From Chelativorans sp. AA-79 (GTDB taxonomy: Bacteria; Pseudomonadota; Alphaproteobacteria; Rhizobiales; Rhizobiaceae): a DNA stretch of 64,000 bases. Positions 45,376 through 54,643 of the stretch are shown here, one piece after another. The translations under genes and the position numbers were made by a program. How positions within the stretch are numbered: the first letter of the stretch is position 1; each line of letters starts with the position of its first letter. The notes under the pieces were generated by a model that was not told the DNA's origin, did not search any database, and saw only the letters and a program-made list of their open reading frames with translations. The stretch lies in contig NZ_CP120361.1 in NCBI RefSeq assembly GCF_029457495.1, positions 3,612,001-3,676,000 of the forward strand, given 5' to 3'.

Positions 45376-45819
45376 ATGACACAGCTCTCTCTACGCTGCA
45401 CCGCTCTCGCCATCGTGGTGGGCGCGGGCGCTCTATCTGCCGCCAATCCAGCGTTCGCGCAACGACTGGATACTGCTCAAATGCTCACGCGCGCCGATCT
45501 AAACGGCGATGGGCAAGTGACCAGAGATGAATTCCAGGAGGCTCGGTCCACTTTGTTCGACAGACTGGACCGAAACCGCGACGGCTATCTGGACAATTCC
45601 GATGCTCCGCGCCGTCCTCTGGCGCGGCAGCAGATCGGCGAACGTTTGAATGAGTTCCTGCAGGTTTTCGACCGCAATGGCGATGATCGGATGAGCCATG
45701 AAGAGTTCGTCGGCGGTCCTTCCTATGTATTTGCCTACGCCGACACGGACGGGAACGGCGTGATCGACTCTGGAGAATTGCAATTGTTCCGCCAGAATGC
45801 GCAGGATCTTCGCCGATGA
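45376..45819 (+). CDS. Exported EF-hand calcium-binding protein
   Basis: 147 aa with a signal peptide ending NPAFA and four EF-hand loops: 41-52 (DLNGDGQVTRDE), 65-76 (DRNRDGYLDNSD), 99-110 (DRNGDDRMSHEE) and 123-134 (DTDGNGVIDSGE). Three have good calcium-ligand spacing; the third has Asp for the central Gly. A periplasmic calmodulin-like protein. ATG 45376 follows GGAGGT. It is divergent from the two-component pair and overlaps the serine hydrolase (ATGA). Confidence 0.9.
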   Translation: MTQLSLRCTALAIVVGAGALSAANPAFAQRLDTAQMLTRADLNGDGQVTRDEFQEARSTLFDRLDRNRDGYLDNSDAPRRPLARQQIGERLNEFLQVFDRNGDDRMSHEEFVGGPSYVFAYADTDGNGVIDSGELQLFRQNAQDLRR

Positions 45820-46985
45820 ACAGGCGCGCGTTAGCGGCGGCGGTTGTCACGCTCCTACTTACGCCCGCAGCCGCATCGGACGTCGGTGATCTTCCGGCAT
45901 CTCGGGCCCGCTTGACCGCAGCGCTTCAAGCAATCGTGGAGGATGACGGGGCGCAAGGCGTTGCCGCACTAGTCTATCGAAACGGGCGGCTGGTTCATCA
46001 GGAGGTGGCCGGCGAAATCGACATTGACGAGCCACTCCCGGTCGCTTCTGCGTCTAAATGGGTCGCTGCGGCACTCGTCATGACGTTCGTTGACAAAGGG
46101 CGGCTTTCCCTCGACGAACCCATCGGTTTGCGCATGGCGACTGGCGCGCCTGAGGCCGGCCAGATCACACTACGCCAGATGTTGTCTTACACCACGGGAC
46201 AGGGAAGCATCGAGAGCTTCGCGGACCTGACTCAACCGCCGGACATTTCGCTGGCCGATTCGGCCGCGCGCATATTGGGCCGGCCGCTCGAGGATCCGCC
46301 GGGGACAGTGTTCAAGTACGGAAGCGGCGCCATGCAGATTGCGGGCGCCCTGGTTGAGCAGATTACCGGGCAGCATTGGGAGGAGATCTTTCAGGAGCGT
46401 CTTGCCGGTCCTCTCGGCATGACCCGGAGTTGGTGGACCCACCCGCTCCATCCCAATATTGATCCCGACGCCGTCACGAATCCCATCATTCAGGCCGGAC
46501 TGATGACCACCGCGGCCGACTACGGGCGGTTTCTGACGATGCTCGCCAATGGCGGTGTCTTTGGCGGCTCGCGCATTCTGTCAGAACGCGCTGTTGAACA
46601 GATGGAAACGCTTCAGACCGCTGACGTCGAACTGACCTACTGCCCTCCAGGGTGTGCTGGATGGAGCCCCTATGAAGGCGAACCCCGACCGGGAATATCC
46701 CCTTCTGAGCCGCGAGGAGGTGGGATATCGGCCGGAGGGCATCTGTACGCCGTCGACGGCTATGCGTTGGGGAATTGGTGTGAGCGAGCGGATCATTTCG
46801 GGCGGTGTCTATTGGTGTCCAGTCCGGGCGCTTTGGGCACTTGGCCATGGATTGACCGGCAGAACGACATCTACGGCATTTTCGTCATGCGTCACCGATT
46901 TCCGCGCGTGAGGGAAAATCTGTTTGCCGCGCGCGAAGTAATCCTCAATGATTTCCGAAGGATTCTCCAAGTTGATCAGCAGTGA
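45816..46985 (+). CDS. Serine hydrolase, class C beta-lactamase/esterase fold
   Basis: 389-aa secreted protein with an N-terminal signal (NRRALAAAVVTLLLTPAAA). The catalytic SxxK is SASK (Ser78, Lys81), the tyrosine motif is YGSGAM and the usual LRQMLSYTTG block follows SxxK. A HxG/KTG equivalent appears as SAGGHLYAVDG. The family covers beta-lactamases, D-aminopeptidases and esterases; the target is not predictable. It is translationally coupled to the EF-hand protein, so the pair may work together outside the membrane. Confidence 0.85.
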   Translation: MNRRALAAAVVTLLLTPAAASDVGDLPASRARLTAALQAIVEDDGAQGVAALVYRNGRLVHQEVAGEIDIDEPLPVASASKWVAAALVMTFVDKGRLSLDEPIGLRMATGAPEAGQITLRQMLSYTTGQGSIESFADLTQPPDISLADSAARILGRPLEDPPGTVFKYGSGAMQIAGALVEQITGQHWEEIFQERLAGPLGMTRSWWTHPLHPNIDPDAVTNPIIQAGLMTTAADYGRFLTMLANGGVFGGSRILSERAVEQMETLQTADVELTYCPPGCAGWSPYEGEPRPGISPSEPRGGGISAGGHLYAVDGYALGNWCERADHFGRCLLVSSPGALGTWPWIDRQNDIYGIFVMRHRFPRVRENLFAAREVILNDFRRILQVDQQ

Positions 46986-47821
46986 AACAACCGTGCCTGA
47001 TTTGCTCTTCAAACCCGCGATGAAGGTCGATCTGTCGGGCCTCGCGGCTACGAGGGCTACCTCGTGCCGATCACCTTCACGGAAGACAGCGTCGTTCGGA
47101 TGATCGGCGTGGACGGCATCGATCTTGCGAGCAGCTACGTTATCGAAGCGCCTTCCGGAGAGCCTATCAGCGTCATGCTCGTTGCGCGGCGCGGGCAGGT
47201 TTCGAGGCTTGCCGCTCTGGGCTTTCAAAAGTCTCATCGTGGAAGGCAGCTTGGACACAGCGCCGTCACGCGGGCGCTCGCTGATGCTCGTGCACGCGCC
47301 GATCAAGTGATGCGGCTCGAGGTCATCGCGACGAATGCGGCAGCGATCCGACTCTACGAAAATCACGGCTTCAAGGTGGCTAGGCGACTGATGGCTATCA
47401 AATCGAACACGCAGGGGCGTCGGTGGTCAGACCAGGGTGGCACACCCGCGCGCCCGATGCCGCATTGGAAATCATTGCTCCGCTTCTTCCACGCGATCTG
47501 CCATGGCAGATCGCCACAGAATCGATCGTCTCGATCGCTCCCCATCTGTGCGGGTTTGCCAACGCCGCCGGCACGGCGGCAGCTCTATACTCGTTCAAGG
47601 AGGGCAAGGGCCGGATCATGTCTATGGCGGTTGCCCCCGACGAGCGTGGGAAAGGTCTTGCAAGCGAAATGACGAGGGCCATCATTGCGAGGCAGCCGGG
47701 CCATTGGAGCATTCCCGCAGTGGTTCCCGAGACTCTGTGCAACGGCGCGTTGGCGAACGCCGGCTGGCGCCGCAGCGCAATATCACAGCTCGAGATGCGG
47801 CGGACGTTTTCTCCAGCGTAG
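46948..47821 (+). pseudogene. Double-GNAT acetyltransferase, frameshifted
   Basis: Two acetyltransferase-like halves. The first reads VPDLLFKPAMKVDLSGLA in one frame, then GYEGYLVPITFTEDSVVRM, SRLAALGFQKSHRGRQLGHS and RLEVIATNAAAIRLYENHGF in the next. The second (RPGWHTRAPDAALEIIAPLL, then GRIMSMAVAPDERGKGLASE) is in yet another frame, joined through a G-run near 47412. QxxHRGxQLG and AVAPDERGKGL are acetyl-CoA-binding motifs of the GNAT fold. At least two lesions. The start overlaps the end of the serine hydrolase gene. 47822-48020 shows no gene. Confidence 0.65.
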
Positions 47822-48020
47822 AAGCCACCGCGAACGACTTCCTCCGGCCCATGGCGGCGCCGCCGGGCTAGACACTCATGGCGATCCAACAAAGTGGGAT
47901 TGAGCGCACTACCGTCACAGTACCGATCTAACGTTCAAGCGATGGCGGGGCGGTCGGAACAGCATTTCCGTTCCGACCGCGTTGCCTGGCCAGTCGTTTC
48001 AGCAGTTTGCGGCGGCGGGA

Positions 48021-48416
48021 CTATTCGTTGCCCAGCCAACGGTCCCAACGCCGTTCCACCCGATACTGAACACGGGCGTCGCGTCGCGCGTCGGCCCAGG
48101 GGGTGACCACGGGGAGCCGCTGATAGATGGTCGTAACCGGAACCGGCGTGGTTGGGGTCGTATAGTAGTGTATGTATCCGGCCGATACCCATCCCCTATA
48201 GCTTGCCCAGACGACATCACACCACACGGCTCCGGAAGTGCAGCCGACAATGGTGACAGGCTGGCTCTGTGGAATCGCCACGATCACCGGATGCTGCGTT
48301 CCGGGGCCCATGCGCATGTTGACGGATGCTGTCGTCATGCCCGGGTTGGCCGAAACCATGCCTGTCGAGAGAGCGAAGGCCGCAAGGGCCGGTAAGAACA
48401 ATTTGGCGAGCTTCAT
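48021..48416 (-). CDS. Exported SH3-domain protein
   Basis: 131 aa with a signal peptide (KLAKLFLPALAAFALSTGMVSA) and a bacterial SH3 domain: NMRMGPGTQHPVIVAIPQ, VTIVGCTSGAVWCDVVWASY and GWVSAGYIHYY. The two cysteines probably form a disulfide in the periplasm. The C-terminal 40 residues are Arg-rich and disordered-looking. ATG 48416 follows AGGAGATCC. Such proteins often bind peptidoglycan stem peptides. Confidence 0.85.
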   Translation of the reverse strand: MKLAKLFLPALAAFALSTGMVSANPGMTTASVNMRMGPGTQHPVIVAIPQSQPVTIVGCTSGAVWCDVVWASYRGWVSAGYIHYYTTPTTPVPVTTIYQRLPVVTPWADARRDARVQYRVERRWDRWLGNE

Positions 48417-48529
48417 GGGGATCTCCTGATTTGATCGCTCCATGATCGAGCCGGTTCGAAAACGTTGTGTGATCGGTGTGTAACAAACTGTAGCAGAGCG
48501 CCTCGGCGGTAAAGAGGCGCAACAAATGG

Positions 48530-48745
48530 CTAGCGTCGTCTGACGCCCACATCGGAGACCGCAATCCCTTTGCCATCGCCAACGTGGCGGAGTTGAAGGG
48601 CGACGGGTTGACCATCAGCGCTGGTCTCGAAAACGACCGGACCGGGTCGTACCCATTTGTCGCCCCACTCCGTCAGCGCAATGATGACCGGCTTCAGGTC
48701 CTGTCCCTTCTGAGTGAGCAGGTATTCAACCTGCTCGCCTCCACC
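48530..48745 (-). pseudogene. HxlR-family regulator, C-terminal fragment
   Basis: About 70 residues matching the wing and end of an HxlR protein: VEYLLTQKGQDLKPVIIALT, then EWGDKWVRPG and a tail. The helix-turn-helix half is absent; the frame meets IS-derived sequence at about 48745-48790, so the gene was cut by that element. Confidence 0.6.
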
Positions 48746-48789
48746 CCTGCATGCCCGCGAGGAGCAGGCACAAAGCAACGCAACGTTTT

Positions 48790-49159
48790 GTCACCACATA
48801 TGCCCAACCGCCAGGCGGAAGCATCCAAGAGAAAGGGCGATGCCGAAAGCACCGCCCATACGCTACAACAGCGACGAGGATCCGGTTATACGAGCGAGCA
48901 GTTCCAGCGTCTGATGGCCGATCACGGCATCACCTGCTCAATGAGCCGGTCGGGCAACGTCTGGGACAATGCTGTGATGGAGAAGCTTCTTCTCGTCGCT
49001 CAGACCGAACGCGCCGCGCGGAAGGTCTACAGGACGAGGGATGACGCCAAGGCGGATGTGTTCGACTACGTCGAGCGCTTCTACAACCCTCGGCGACGCC
49101 ACTCGACACTGGGCTACCTTAGCCCCGTCGAGTTCAAGGAGCAAGCGATGCTAGCTTAA
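48790..49159 (+). pseudogene. IS3-family transposase OrfB, C-terminal fragment
   Basis: The readable part (YTSEQFQRLMADHGITCSMS, GNVWDNAVMEKLLLV, VFDYVERFYNPRRRHSTLGY) is the end of a DDE transposase, distinct from the element at 37547. The normally preceding HSDRGSQYTS is broken by a missing base near 48877, and the N-terminal half and inverted repeats are absent. It is an inert remnant, located beside the truncated HxlR gene. 49160-49320 has no gene. Confidence 0.75.
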
Positions 49160-49320
49160 CCGAAAACCGGCAGCAGGCATCTCGGCGGCAGTACGTGCGA
49201 GTTCGGCTGGGCCGATTGGCAAGGCAGGATGGTCTGCCTTGGTTCTGCGGCCACCATTCGGCGCCACGGCAATGTGTACGGGGCGGACTGCGGTGAGCAT
49301 GGGGGATGGTTCGCCTTCGA

Positions 49321-50049
49321 TCACTTGGAGGTTGGCTGGTAATCCATTGCGTTGAGTATCCATCCGCGTTCGATGTAGTCACGGCGCGGGGGCTCGAAAA
49401 GATCGATCAGCAGATGCCAATCACCGTCCACGCCCTCGGTCGTGTGTTCAACGCCGGCAGGGATTGTCGTTAGGCTTGGTGAATCCGCAGCTAAATGCAC
49501 ATCCTCGCGCCAGCCGTCGGCATCTTTTCCCCACGGTGTGCGCAGATGATGGATGAAACGGCCTTCCAGAGCGAGGGAGCCTTGCGCGAAAGTGGCATGC
49601 GAATGGGGCGAAAGCTGGCGCCGGTCACGCGGACCCTGATAGCGCACCCAGTTGATGCTCATCGCGTCGGTCTGCAGCATCTTCAGGCGGGGATTATCCG
49701 CAGGCGGCTGCAGCCCATCCATGTCGAAAATCTCAGGAAGCGCGGCGAGGCGGGTGAATGGTGCAGCGTCCATCACAGCCGAAATCAGCCAGGCAAGCGT
49801 CTCTCTTTCCAATTCGATGGAGGCATCGGGAGCAAGGATGGCGAGCTGGCGCGTCCCTGCTATCCTCTGGCCACCGACGAGCGCACTGCTGCCCATCAGA
49901 ATCAGTATCGACTCGCAGCCCGACGGCGTCGTCAGGCCCTCAGCGTTCTCTTGCGCGTGAAGGCGGCGAACGACGATGCCGCCGCCTTCAAGCTGCGCCT
50001 TTGTGGTGTCCTCATCGAAGAGGCTGTAGGCGTGCTCGGTCGGCTTCAT
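49321..50049 (-). CDS. Cupin-fold protein
   Basis: 242-aa two-half cupin. The C-terminal barrel has metal-ligand-like SPHSHATFAQG, with Gln where the usual Glu would stand, and a late histidine in IPAGVEHTTEGV. The N-terminal barrel (SILILMGSSALVGGQRIAG) lacks histidines. It could be an isomerase, dioxygenase or binding protein. Last gene of a tight unit with the flavin reductase (2-bp gap) and FAH-family genes, so it probably takes part in the same catabolic route. Confidence 0.72.
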   Translation of the reverse strand: MKPTEHAYSLFDEDTTKAQLEGGGIVVRRLHAQENAEGLTTPSGCESILILMGSSALVGGQRIAGTRQLAILAPDASIELERETLAWLISAVMDAAPFTRLAALPEIFDMDGLQPPADNPRLKMLQTDAMSINWVRYQGPRDRRQLSPHSHATFAQGSLALEGRFIHHLRTPWGKDADGWREDVHLAADSPSLTTIPAGVEHTTEGVDGDWHLLIDLFEPPRRDYIERGWILNAMDYQPTSK

Positions 50050-50051
50050 GG

Positions 50052-50681
50052 TCAGCTCCCTGCCCGCTTGAACGGCGCTGATACCTGCACCGTGTCGCGA
50101 ATAGTCAGATAATGGATACCAGCGGAGCGCGCGACAAGCGCAGCTCTTTGAGGGTCGAAGCGGGAGCGTTCGTCGAGACAGTCATCGCGAAGGGCAATGC
50201 CTATAACGCGGCCGAGGACGAGGCTGCTCTTCGTGTCGTCCTCGCGCTCCGGCTCGATCTCGATCACGCGGTAGAGGCGACATTCGAGCGTCGCCGGGGA
50301 TTCTACTACGCGCGGAGCGGCGATGAAGTCGCAAGGCTCGGTGGCAACATCACATTCGCCCGCCTCGTCCACTCCCTTTGGCAGGGCCGTCGACGTCGCT
50401 ACCATGCGATGCAGCAAGGATTCGCTGACCAGGTTGACGGAGAAGACCTCGGTCTCCAGGATGTTCGCGAGACTGTCCTTGCGCGGTCGGTCGTCGGGCG
50501 TATTCATCGACACTGAGATGACCGGCGGGGCGCTGGACGCGACGTTGAAATGCGAGAACGGGGCGAGATTGCCCCGCCCTGATGCATCCTGGCTGCCGAT
50601 CCACGCGATGGGGCGCGGGGCGACTATGGCGTTCATCAGCCCGCGATCGGACAGGGCGGCGTTGCGCAGATCGATCAGCAT
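50052..50681 (-). CDS. Flavin reductase-family protein
   Basis: 209-aa FMN-binding split-barrel protein with the family opening IVAPRPIAWIGSQDASGRGN, LAPFSHFNVASSAPPVISV and the DTLANI-like motif RKDSLANILET. Such enzymes supply reduced flavin to two-component monooxygenases or act directly. No oxygenase component is in this window. It lies 3 bp behind the FAH-family gene and 2 bp before the cupin. Confidence 0.85.
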   Translation of the reverse strand: MLIDLRNAALSDRGLMNAIVAPRPIAWIGSQDASGRGNLAPFSHFNVASSAPPVISVSMNTPDDRPRKDSLANILETEVFSVNLVSESLLHRMVATSTALPKGVDEAGECDVATEPCDFIAAPRVVESPATLECRLYRVIEIEPEREDDTKSSLVLGRVIGIALRDDCLDERSRFDPQRAALVARSAGIHYLTIRDTVQVSAPFKRAGS

Positions 50682-50684
50682 GGC

Positions 50685-51674
50685 CTATTCCAGAACGACC
50701 GGATTGCAAAGACGGCCGAGGCCGGCGATCTCCACGACCACTTCGCCCTGCAGTTCATGGAGGTTCACGCTGCGATGCCCGTGGGGAAACTTCTCGTTGC
50801 CACGCGCCGAGGTGCCGAAGCAGAACATGTCGCCGGGCTCCAACGTGAAATAGCGTGATGCTTCGGCGACCACTTCCTCGACCTTGAAGCGGTAATTGGA
50901 GGTCGTGTCCTCAGCAAATACTTCACCGTTGAACCAGCCGGTAACGGCAAGATTGTTGGGATTTTCAACCTCGTCGGCCGTTGTGATCCACGGCGCCATC
51001 GGGCCAAACGTATCTGTCGCCTTGGAGCGAGCATGGTAGACGTAGTGGACGTCGCGGTCATCCTCCCCATGCTGGCGCCGCCAATTGAGATGGAAGGGGC
51101 GTAACAGGTCAGAGGCGCGGGAGGTCGAAATTGAGTCAAGCTGGAACTTCATGCCGTGCGACGTAATATCGTTGATAATGCCGAACCCGAACAGTGCGGC
51201 GCGGGCCTCCTCGACGGTGGCATCCTTGAGGCGCCTACCCATAATGCCAGCAAGTTCCAGCTCGGGGATCGTTTCGCCGTAGTGCTTCCGGATGACGATG
51301 GGCTTGCGGTGTCCCGTCAGCGAGGACGGAGCTTTGAGGAAGAAATTCGGCACGCCCGGATCTCGGAACGCAGCCTTGCGGATACCCATGTTGTTGAAGG
51401 CGACACCAAGGATTTTGCTGGGGCGCGGCTGGGGCGCTAGCCAGTCCAGATCCGCAGCGGAGAGCACCGAGCCCTCAGGAAGGTCGGGGCGCGACAGAAT
51501 GATACGGGCGGCAGCGAGCGCAGCATCGCCTGCTTCGATGAAATCGTTCAGCGACTGCCCCGCCTGGCCCAAGCCCGCCTCGTCGAGCAGAGAACGCAAG
51601 AGCACCACCTTGTCTTCGGCAAGCGCCGCGACGAGCTCCCGGCGGCCGTTATGAAGGATGGTTCCCAGCTTCAT
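50685..51674 (-). CDS. Fumarylacetoacetate hydrolase-family protein
   Basis: 329-aa metal-dependent C-C hydrolase or decarboxylase fold. Recognisable blocks: GVAFNNMGIRKAAFRDPGVP, PELELAGIMGRRLKDATVEEA, the lysine-bearing RSKATDTFGPMAPWI and FNGEVFAEDTTSNYRF. Members hydrolyse fumarylacetoacetate, acylpyruvates or ring-cleavage products. It leads the minus-strand catabolic unit and is divergent from the IclR regulator, which probably controls it. Confidence 0.88.
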   Translation of the reverse strand: MKLGTILHNGRRELVAALAEDKVVLLRSLLDEAGLGQAGQSLNDFIEAGDAALAAARIILSRPDLPEGSVLSAADLDWLAPQPRPSKILGVAFNNMGIRKAAFRDPGVPNFFLKAPSSLTGHRKPIVIRKHYGETIPELELAGIMGRRLKDATVEEARAALFGFGIINDITSHGMKFQLDSISTSRASDLLRPFHLNWRRQHGEDDRDVHYVYHARSKATDTFGPMAPWITTADEVENPNNLAVTGWFNGEVFAEDTTSNYRFKVEEVVAEASRYFTLEPGDMFCFGTSARGNEKFPHGHRSVNLHELQGEVVVEIAGLGRLCNPVVLE

Positions 51675-51791
51675 CTTGAATTATCCCTACTGTGATATGA
51701 TTGTTCTCCTTAACGCGGATATGTCGTGGAAGAAGAGCTTGATGCGGGAACGTTCCGCAATCTGGAACAACTCAACTTATTGACGGTGACG

Positions 51792-52604
51792 ATGTCCTCC
51801 GAAACTTCGCTTGAAAAAGGGTTGGCCATCCTCGAAGCAATGAACCACCTTGGGCCGCTGCGCGTGCGCGAGATCCATGCCCGGACCGGATATCCCAAGC
51901 CAACGATCGTGCGGATGTTGAAAGTGTTGGAGAGCCGCGGCTATGTCACACGGCTGGAGCGCAATGCCGGCTATTGCCTGTCCTCTCGCGTTCTGGCGCT
52001 CAGCGACGGCTACAACGCGGTAGCAAGGCTCGTTGAGGCCGCAGCGCCACGCCTCGACAGCCTAACGGAACGCGTGCTGTGGCCGGCGGCCTTGGCAGTC
52101 CTCGATTTCGAGCACATGGTGGTGCGCTATTCGACCATTTCGCGCAGTCCTTTGTCGCATACGCACTCAACGATGAGCCGACGGCTCAGCATATTGCACC
52201 GGGCCCATGGCCGCGCCTATCTCGCCTTCTGCCCGGACGACGAGCGCGAACAACTGCTCAGCCGCCTCGACAAGGACGGCCGCATGTTCATCGAGCCATA
52301 CATGGACATCTACCGTCGCCAGGGCTGGGCCGAGCGCGACCTTACGACGGATCCCCAAACCAACACGATAGCCGTACCGGTTCTCCACCCCACGGGCCGC
52401 GTGGCGGCGACAATAGGCTGCACTTTTTTCCGCTCGACCTTGCACGAGAACGGGAAGTGCAGGCTTGCCGATGAACTGAAGGAAACCGCTCAGGAGATTC
52501 TTGAGTGGCTGCAGGCCACGCCGTCGTCCATTTCGGTGAGCGAGCGAGCAGTGATGGAAGGGGAGCGCAGCGGCAGCAACAAGCGCTCCAGGCCGATCGT
52601 GTGA
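51792..52604 (+). CDS. IclR-family transcriptional regulator
   Basis: 270 aa from ATG 51792; a GTG at 51726 would extend it by 22 residues but crowd the shared promoter gap. An N-terminal winged helix (VREIHARTGYPKPTIVRMLK) and a C-terminal GAF-like effector domain (HRAHGRAYLAFCPDDERE) follow the MhpR/PcaR plan of activators of aromatic catabolism. Divergent from the FAH-family unit and convergent with tctA, hence a likely local regulator. Effector unknown. Confidence 0.88.
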   Translation: MSSETSLEKGLAILEAMNHLGPLRVREIHARTGYPKPTIVRMLKVLESRGYVTRLERNAGYCLSSRVLALSDGYNAVARLVEAAAPRLDSLTERVLWPAALAVLDFEHMVVRYSTISRSPLSHTHSTMSRRLSILHRAHGRAYLAFCPDDEREQLLSRLDKDGRMFIEPYMDIYRRQGWAERDLTTDPQTNTIAVPVLHPTGRVAATIGCTFFRSTLHENGKCRLADELKETAQEILEWLQATPSSISVSERAVMEGERSGSNKRSRPIV

Positions 52605-52618
52605 GGGTTGGGCAGGAA

Positions 52619-54121
52619 TCAATCCCCCGCGAAGGCTTCTTCGCGCTTCTTACGAAGGTTGGGCAGTATCGTGGACAGAAGCAGCACGGCCGCCAGGAGC
52701 AACAGCAACAGCGAGATTGGCCGGCTGATGAAGATCGAAAAATCGCCCTTCGACAAGAGCAGCGAGCGGCGCAGGTTTTCCTCCAGCAGCGGGCCGAGGA
52801 TGAAGCCGAGCAGCAGCGGCGCCGGCTCGCACCTCAGCCGCGACAGCAGGAAACCGACGAGGCCGAATACCGCAGCGACATAGACATTGAAGCTCGAATT
52901 CTCGATGCCGTAGAGGCCGATCAGGCAGAACATCAGGATCGCGGGATAGAGCACCGTATAGGGCACGCTGATCAGCTTCACCCACAGACCGACGAGCGGC
53001 AGGTTGAGCAATACCAGAATAACGTTGCCAATCAGCATCGACGTAACCAGCGCCCAGAACATCGGCGCGTTCTGGGTCAGGATCATCGGGCCGGGGACGA
53101 TATTGTGCACCATCATCGCACCCATCATAAGCGCCATCACGCCGTTAGACGGAATGGCAAGCGTCAGCATTGGGATGAACGACGTTTGCGCCGCAGCATT
53201 GTTGGCCGCTTCCGGAGCTGCTACGCCTTGGATCGCACCTTGGCCGAACGCCGACGGATCACGAGCGACCTTCTTTTCCAGCGAGTAGGCAGAAAAGGAG
53301 GCGAGCGCCGCGCCGCCGCCCGGCAGGATACCGAGGATGGCGCCGAGTAGCGTGCCGCGGATTGCCGCCGGCGTGCCGAGGCGGAAATCTTCCTTCGACG
53401 GCCACAAACGGGATACGCTGTGGAGATCGGTCTTTCCTGAAGTTTTCTGCGCAACATTCACCATGATCTCTGCAAAGGCGAACAGCCCCATCGAGATGGC
53501 GACGAATTCCAGGCCGGACATCATCTCCAGTCTGCCGAAGCCGAAGCGGGTTACGCCGCTGTTGAGGTCGGTGCCGACGGTGCCAAGGATTAGGCCGATC
53601 ACGACCATACCGAGCGCCTTGATGATCGATCCGTTGGCGAGGATCACCGCCGCGATCAGGCCGACGATCATCAGTGAAAAATACTCGGGCGACTTGAAAG
53701 ACAGCGCGGCCCTGGCGAGGAGTGGCGAGAAGCTGGCGATGAAAATGGTCGCCAGGGTGCCGGCGAGCACTGAAGCAAGTGCGGCGGTTGCGAGCGCCGC
53801 ACCTCCGCGTCCCTGTCTCGCCATCTGGTAACCGTCGATCGCGGTGACGACTGACGAGTTCTCGCCCGGCAGGTTAACGAGGATCGCCGTGGTGGAGCCA
53901 CCATATTGCGCGCCGTAGTAGATGCCAGCAAGCATGATCAGCGCCGAGATCGGGTCGAGCGTGAACGTCAGCGGCAGGAGCATCGCTATGGTTGCAAGCG
54001 GCCCTAGCCCCGGCAGGACGCCGATGGCGGTGCCCAGCAGCGCGCCGGTGAAGCAGTAGAGGATGTTGTGCAGCGCCAGCGAATGCGAGAATCCGAGCGC
54101 GAGATTGTCTATGAACTCCAT
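52619..54121 (-). CDS. tctA: Tripartite tricarboxylate transporter, large permease TctA
   Basis: 500-aa integral membrane protein with about 11-12 hydrophobic segments. TctA signatures: GVLPGLGPLATIAMLLPLT, AGIYYGAQYGGSTTAILVNL and GAILGILPGGGAALASFSAY, an internal duplication in this family. It forms the channel of a proton/sodium-driven TTT importer for carboxylates, with TctB and a periplasmic TctC. The tctB stop lies 4 bp before its start. Confidence 0.93.
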   Translation of the reverse strand: MEFIDNLALGFSHSLALHNILYCFTGALLGTAIGVLPGLGPLATIAMLLPLTFTLDPISALIMLAGIYYGAQYGGSTTAILVNLPGENSSVVTAIDGYQMARQGRGGAALATAALASVLAGTLATIFIASFSPLLARAALSFKSPEYFSLMIVGLIAAVILANGSIIKALGMVVIGLILGTVGTDLNSGVTRFGFGRLEMMSGLEFVAISMGLFAFAEIMVNVAQKTSGKTDLHSVSRLWPSKEDFRLGTPAAIRGTLLGAILGILPGGGAALASFSAYSLEKKVARDPSAFGQGAIQGVAAPEAANNAAAQTSFIPMLTLAIPSNGVMALMMGAMMVHNIVPGPMILTQNAPMFWALVTSMLIGNVILVLLNLPLVGLWVKLISVPYTVLYPAILMFCLIGLYGIENSSFNVYVAAVFGLVGFLLSRLRCEPAPLLLGFILGPLLEENLRRSLLLSKGDFSIFISRPISLLLLLLAAVLLLSTILPNLRKKREEAFAGD

Positions 54122-54125
54122 GTCG

Positions 54126-54578
54126 TCAGAACCTCACCATCGGTAGGCGCAGATCGAGCCCGACGATGAAAACAAGCCACGCAAAGATGACCAAAGCAAT
54201 CGAGACGGCGGCGACGCGCAGCCAGTTTGCGCGCGGCTCCGACAGGGCGCTCATGAAGGTCGATGCGATGACCGCCGGCGCAAGCCCGAACGATTCCAGC
54301 AATACGCCGGCAGCGGCGGCAGAAGCGGTGATGCAGACGATCGCCCGCCAAGGCGTCGGACCGAACTCGCCGGGCTCGCGCTTCACCCAACCGGAGACGA
54401 AGACGCCAAGGCCGAGTAAGGTGAGCAGGCTGCCGAGGACGAACGGAAAGAACCCCGGCCCCATCCGGCCTGGGGTTCCGAGTGAATAGCTGGTTGCGCC
54501 CCAGGCGACCGCGAGGCCGAACGCGACGAATAGAAGGGCAGTTAGCCCGTCCGCACTGCGCAGTAAAAACCGCAGCAT
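54126..54578 (-). CDS. tctB: Tripartite tricarboxylate transporter, small subunit TctB
   Basis: 150 aa with four transmembrane helices, ATG 54578 after GGAGG; the open frame reaches 54629. Typical TctB features are the opening short helix (ADGLTALLFVAFGLAVAWGA), the PGRMGPGFFPFVLG loop and the last pair of helices. Small membrane partner of TctA, placed directly before it. Confidence 0.88.
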   Translation of the reverse strand: MLRFLLRSADGLTALLFVAFGLAVAWGATSYSLGTPGRMGPGFFPFVLGSLLTLLGLGVFVSGWVKREPGEFGPTPWRAIVCITASAAAAGVLLESFGLAPAVIASTFMSALSEPRANWLRVAAVSIALVIFAWLVFIVGLDLRLPMVRF

Positions 54579-54643
54579 GTCTGGTCCTCCGCTAGTACAC
54601 CGCTGTTCACCCGGACCGCGAGCGAACACCGTGGCTCTGCAAC

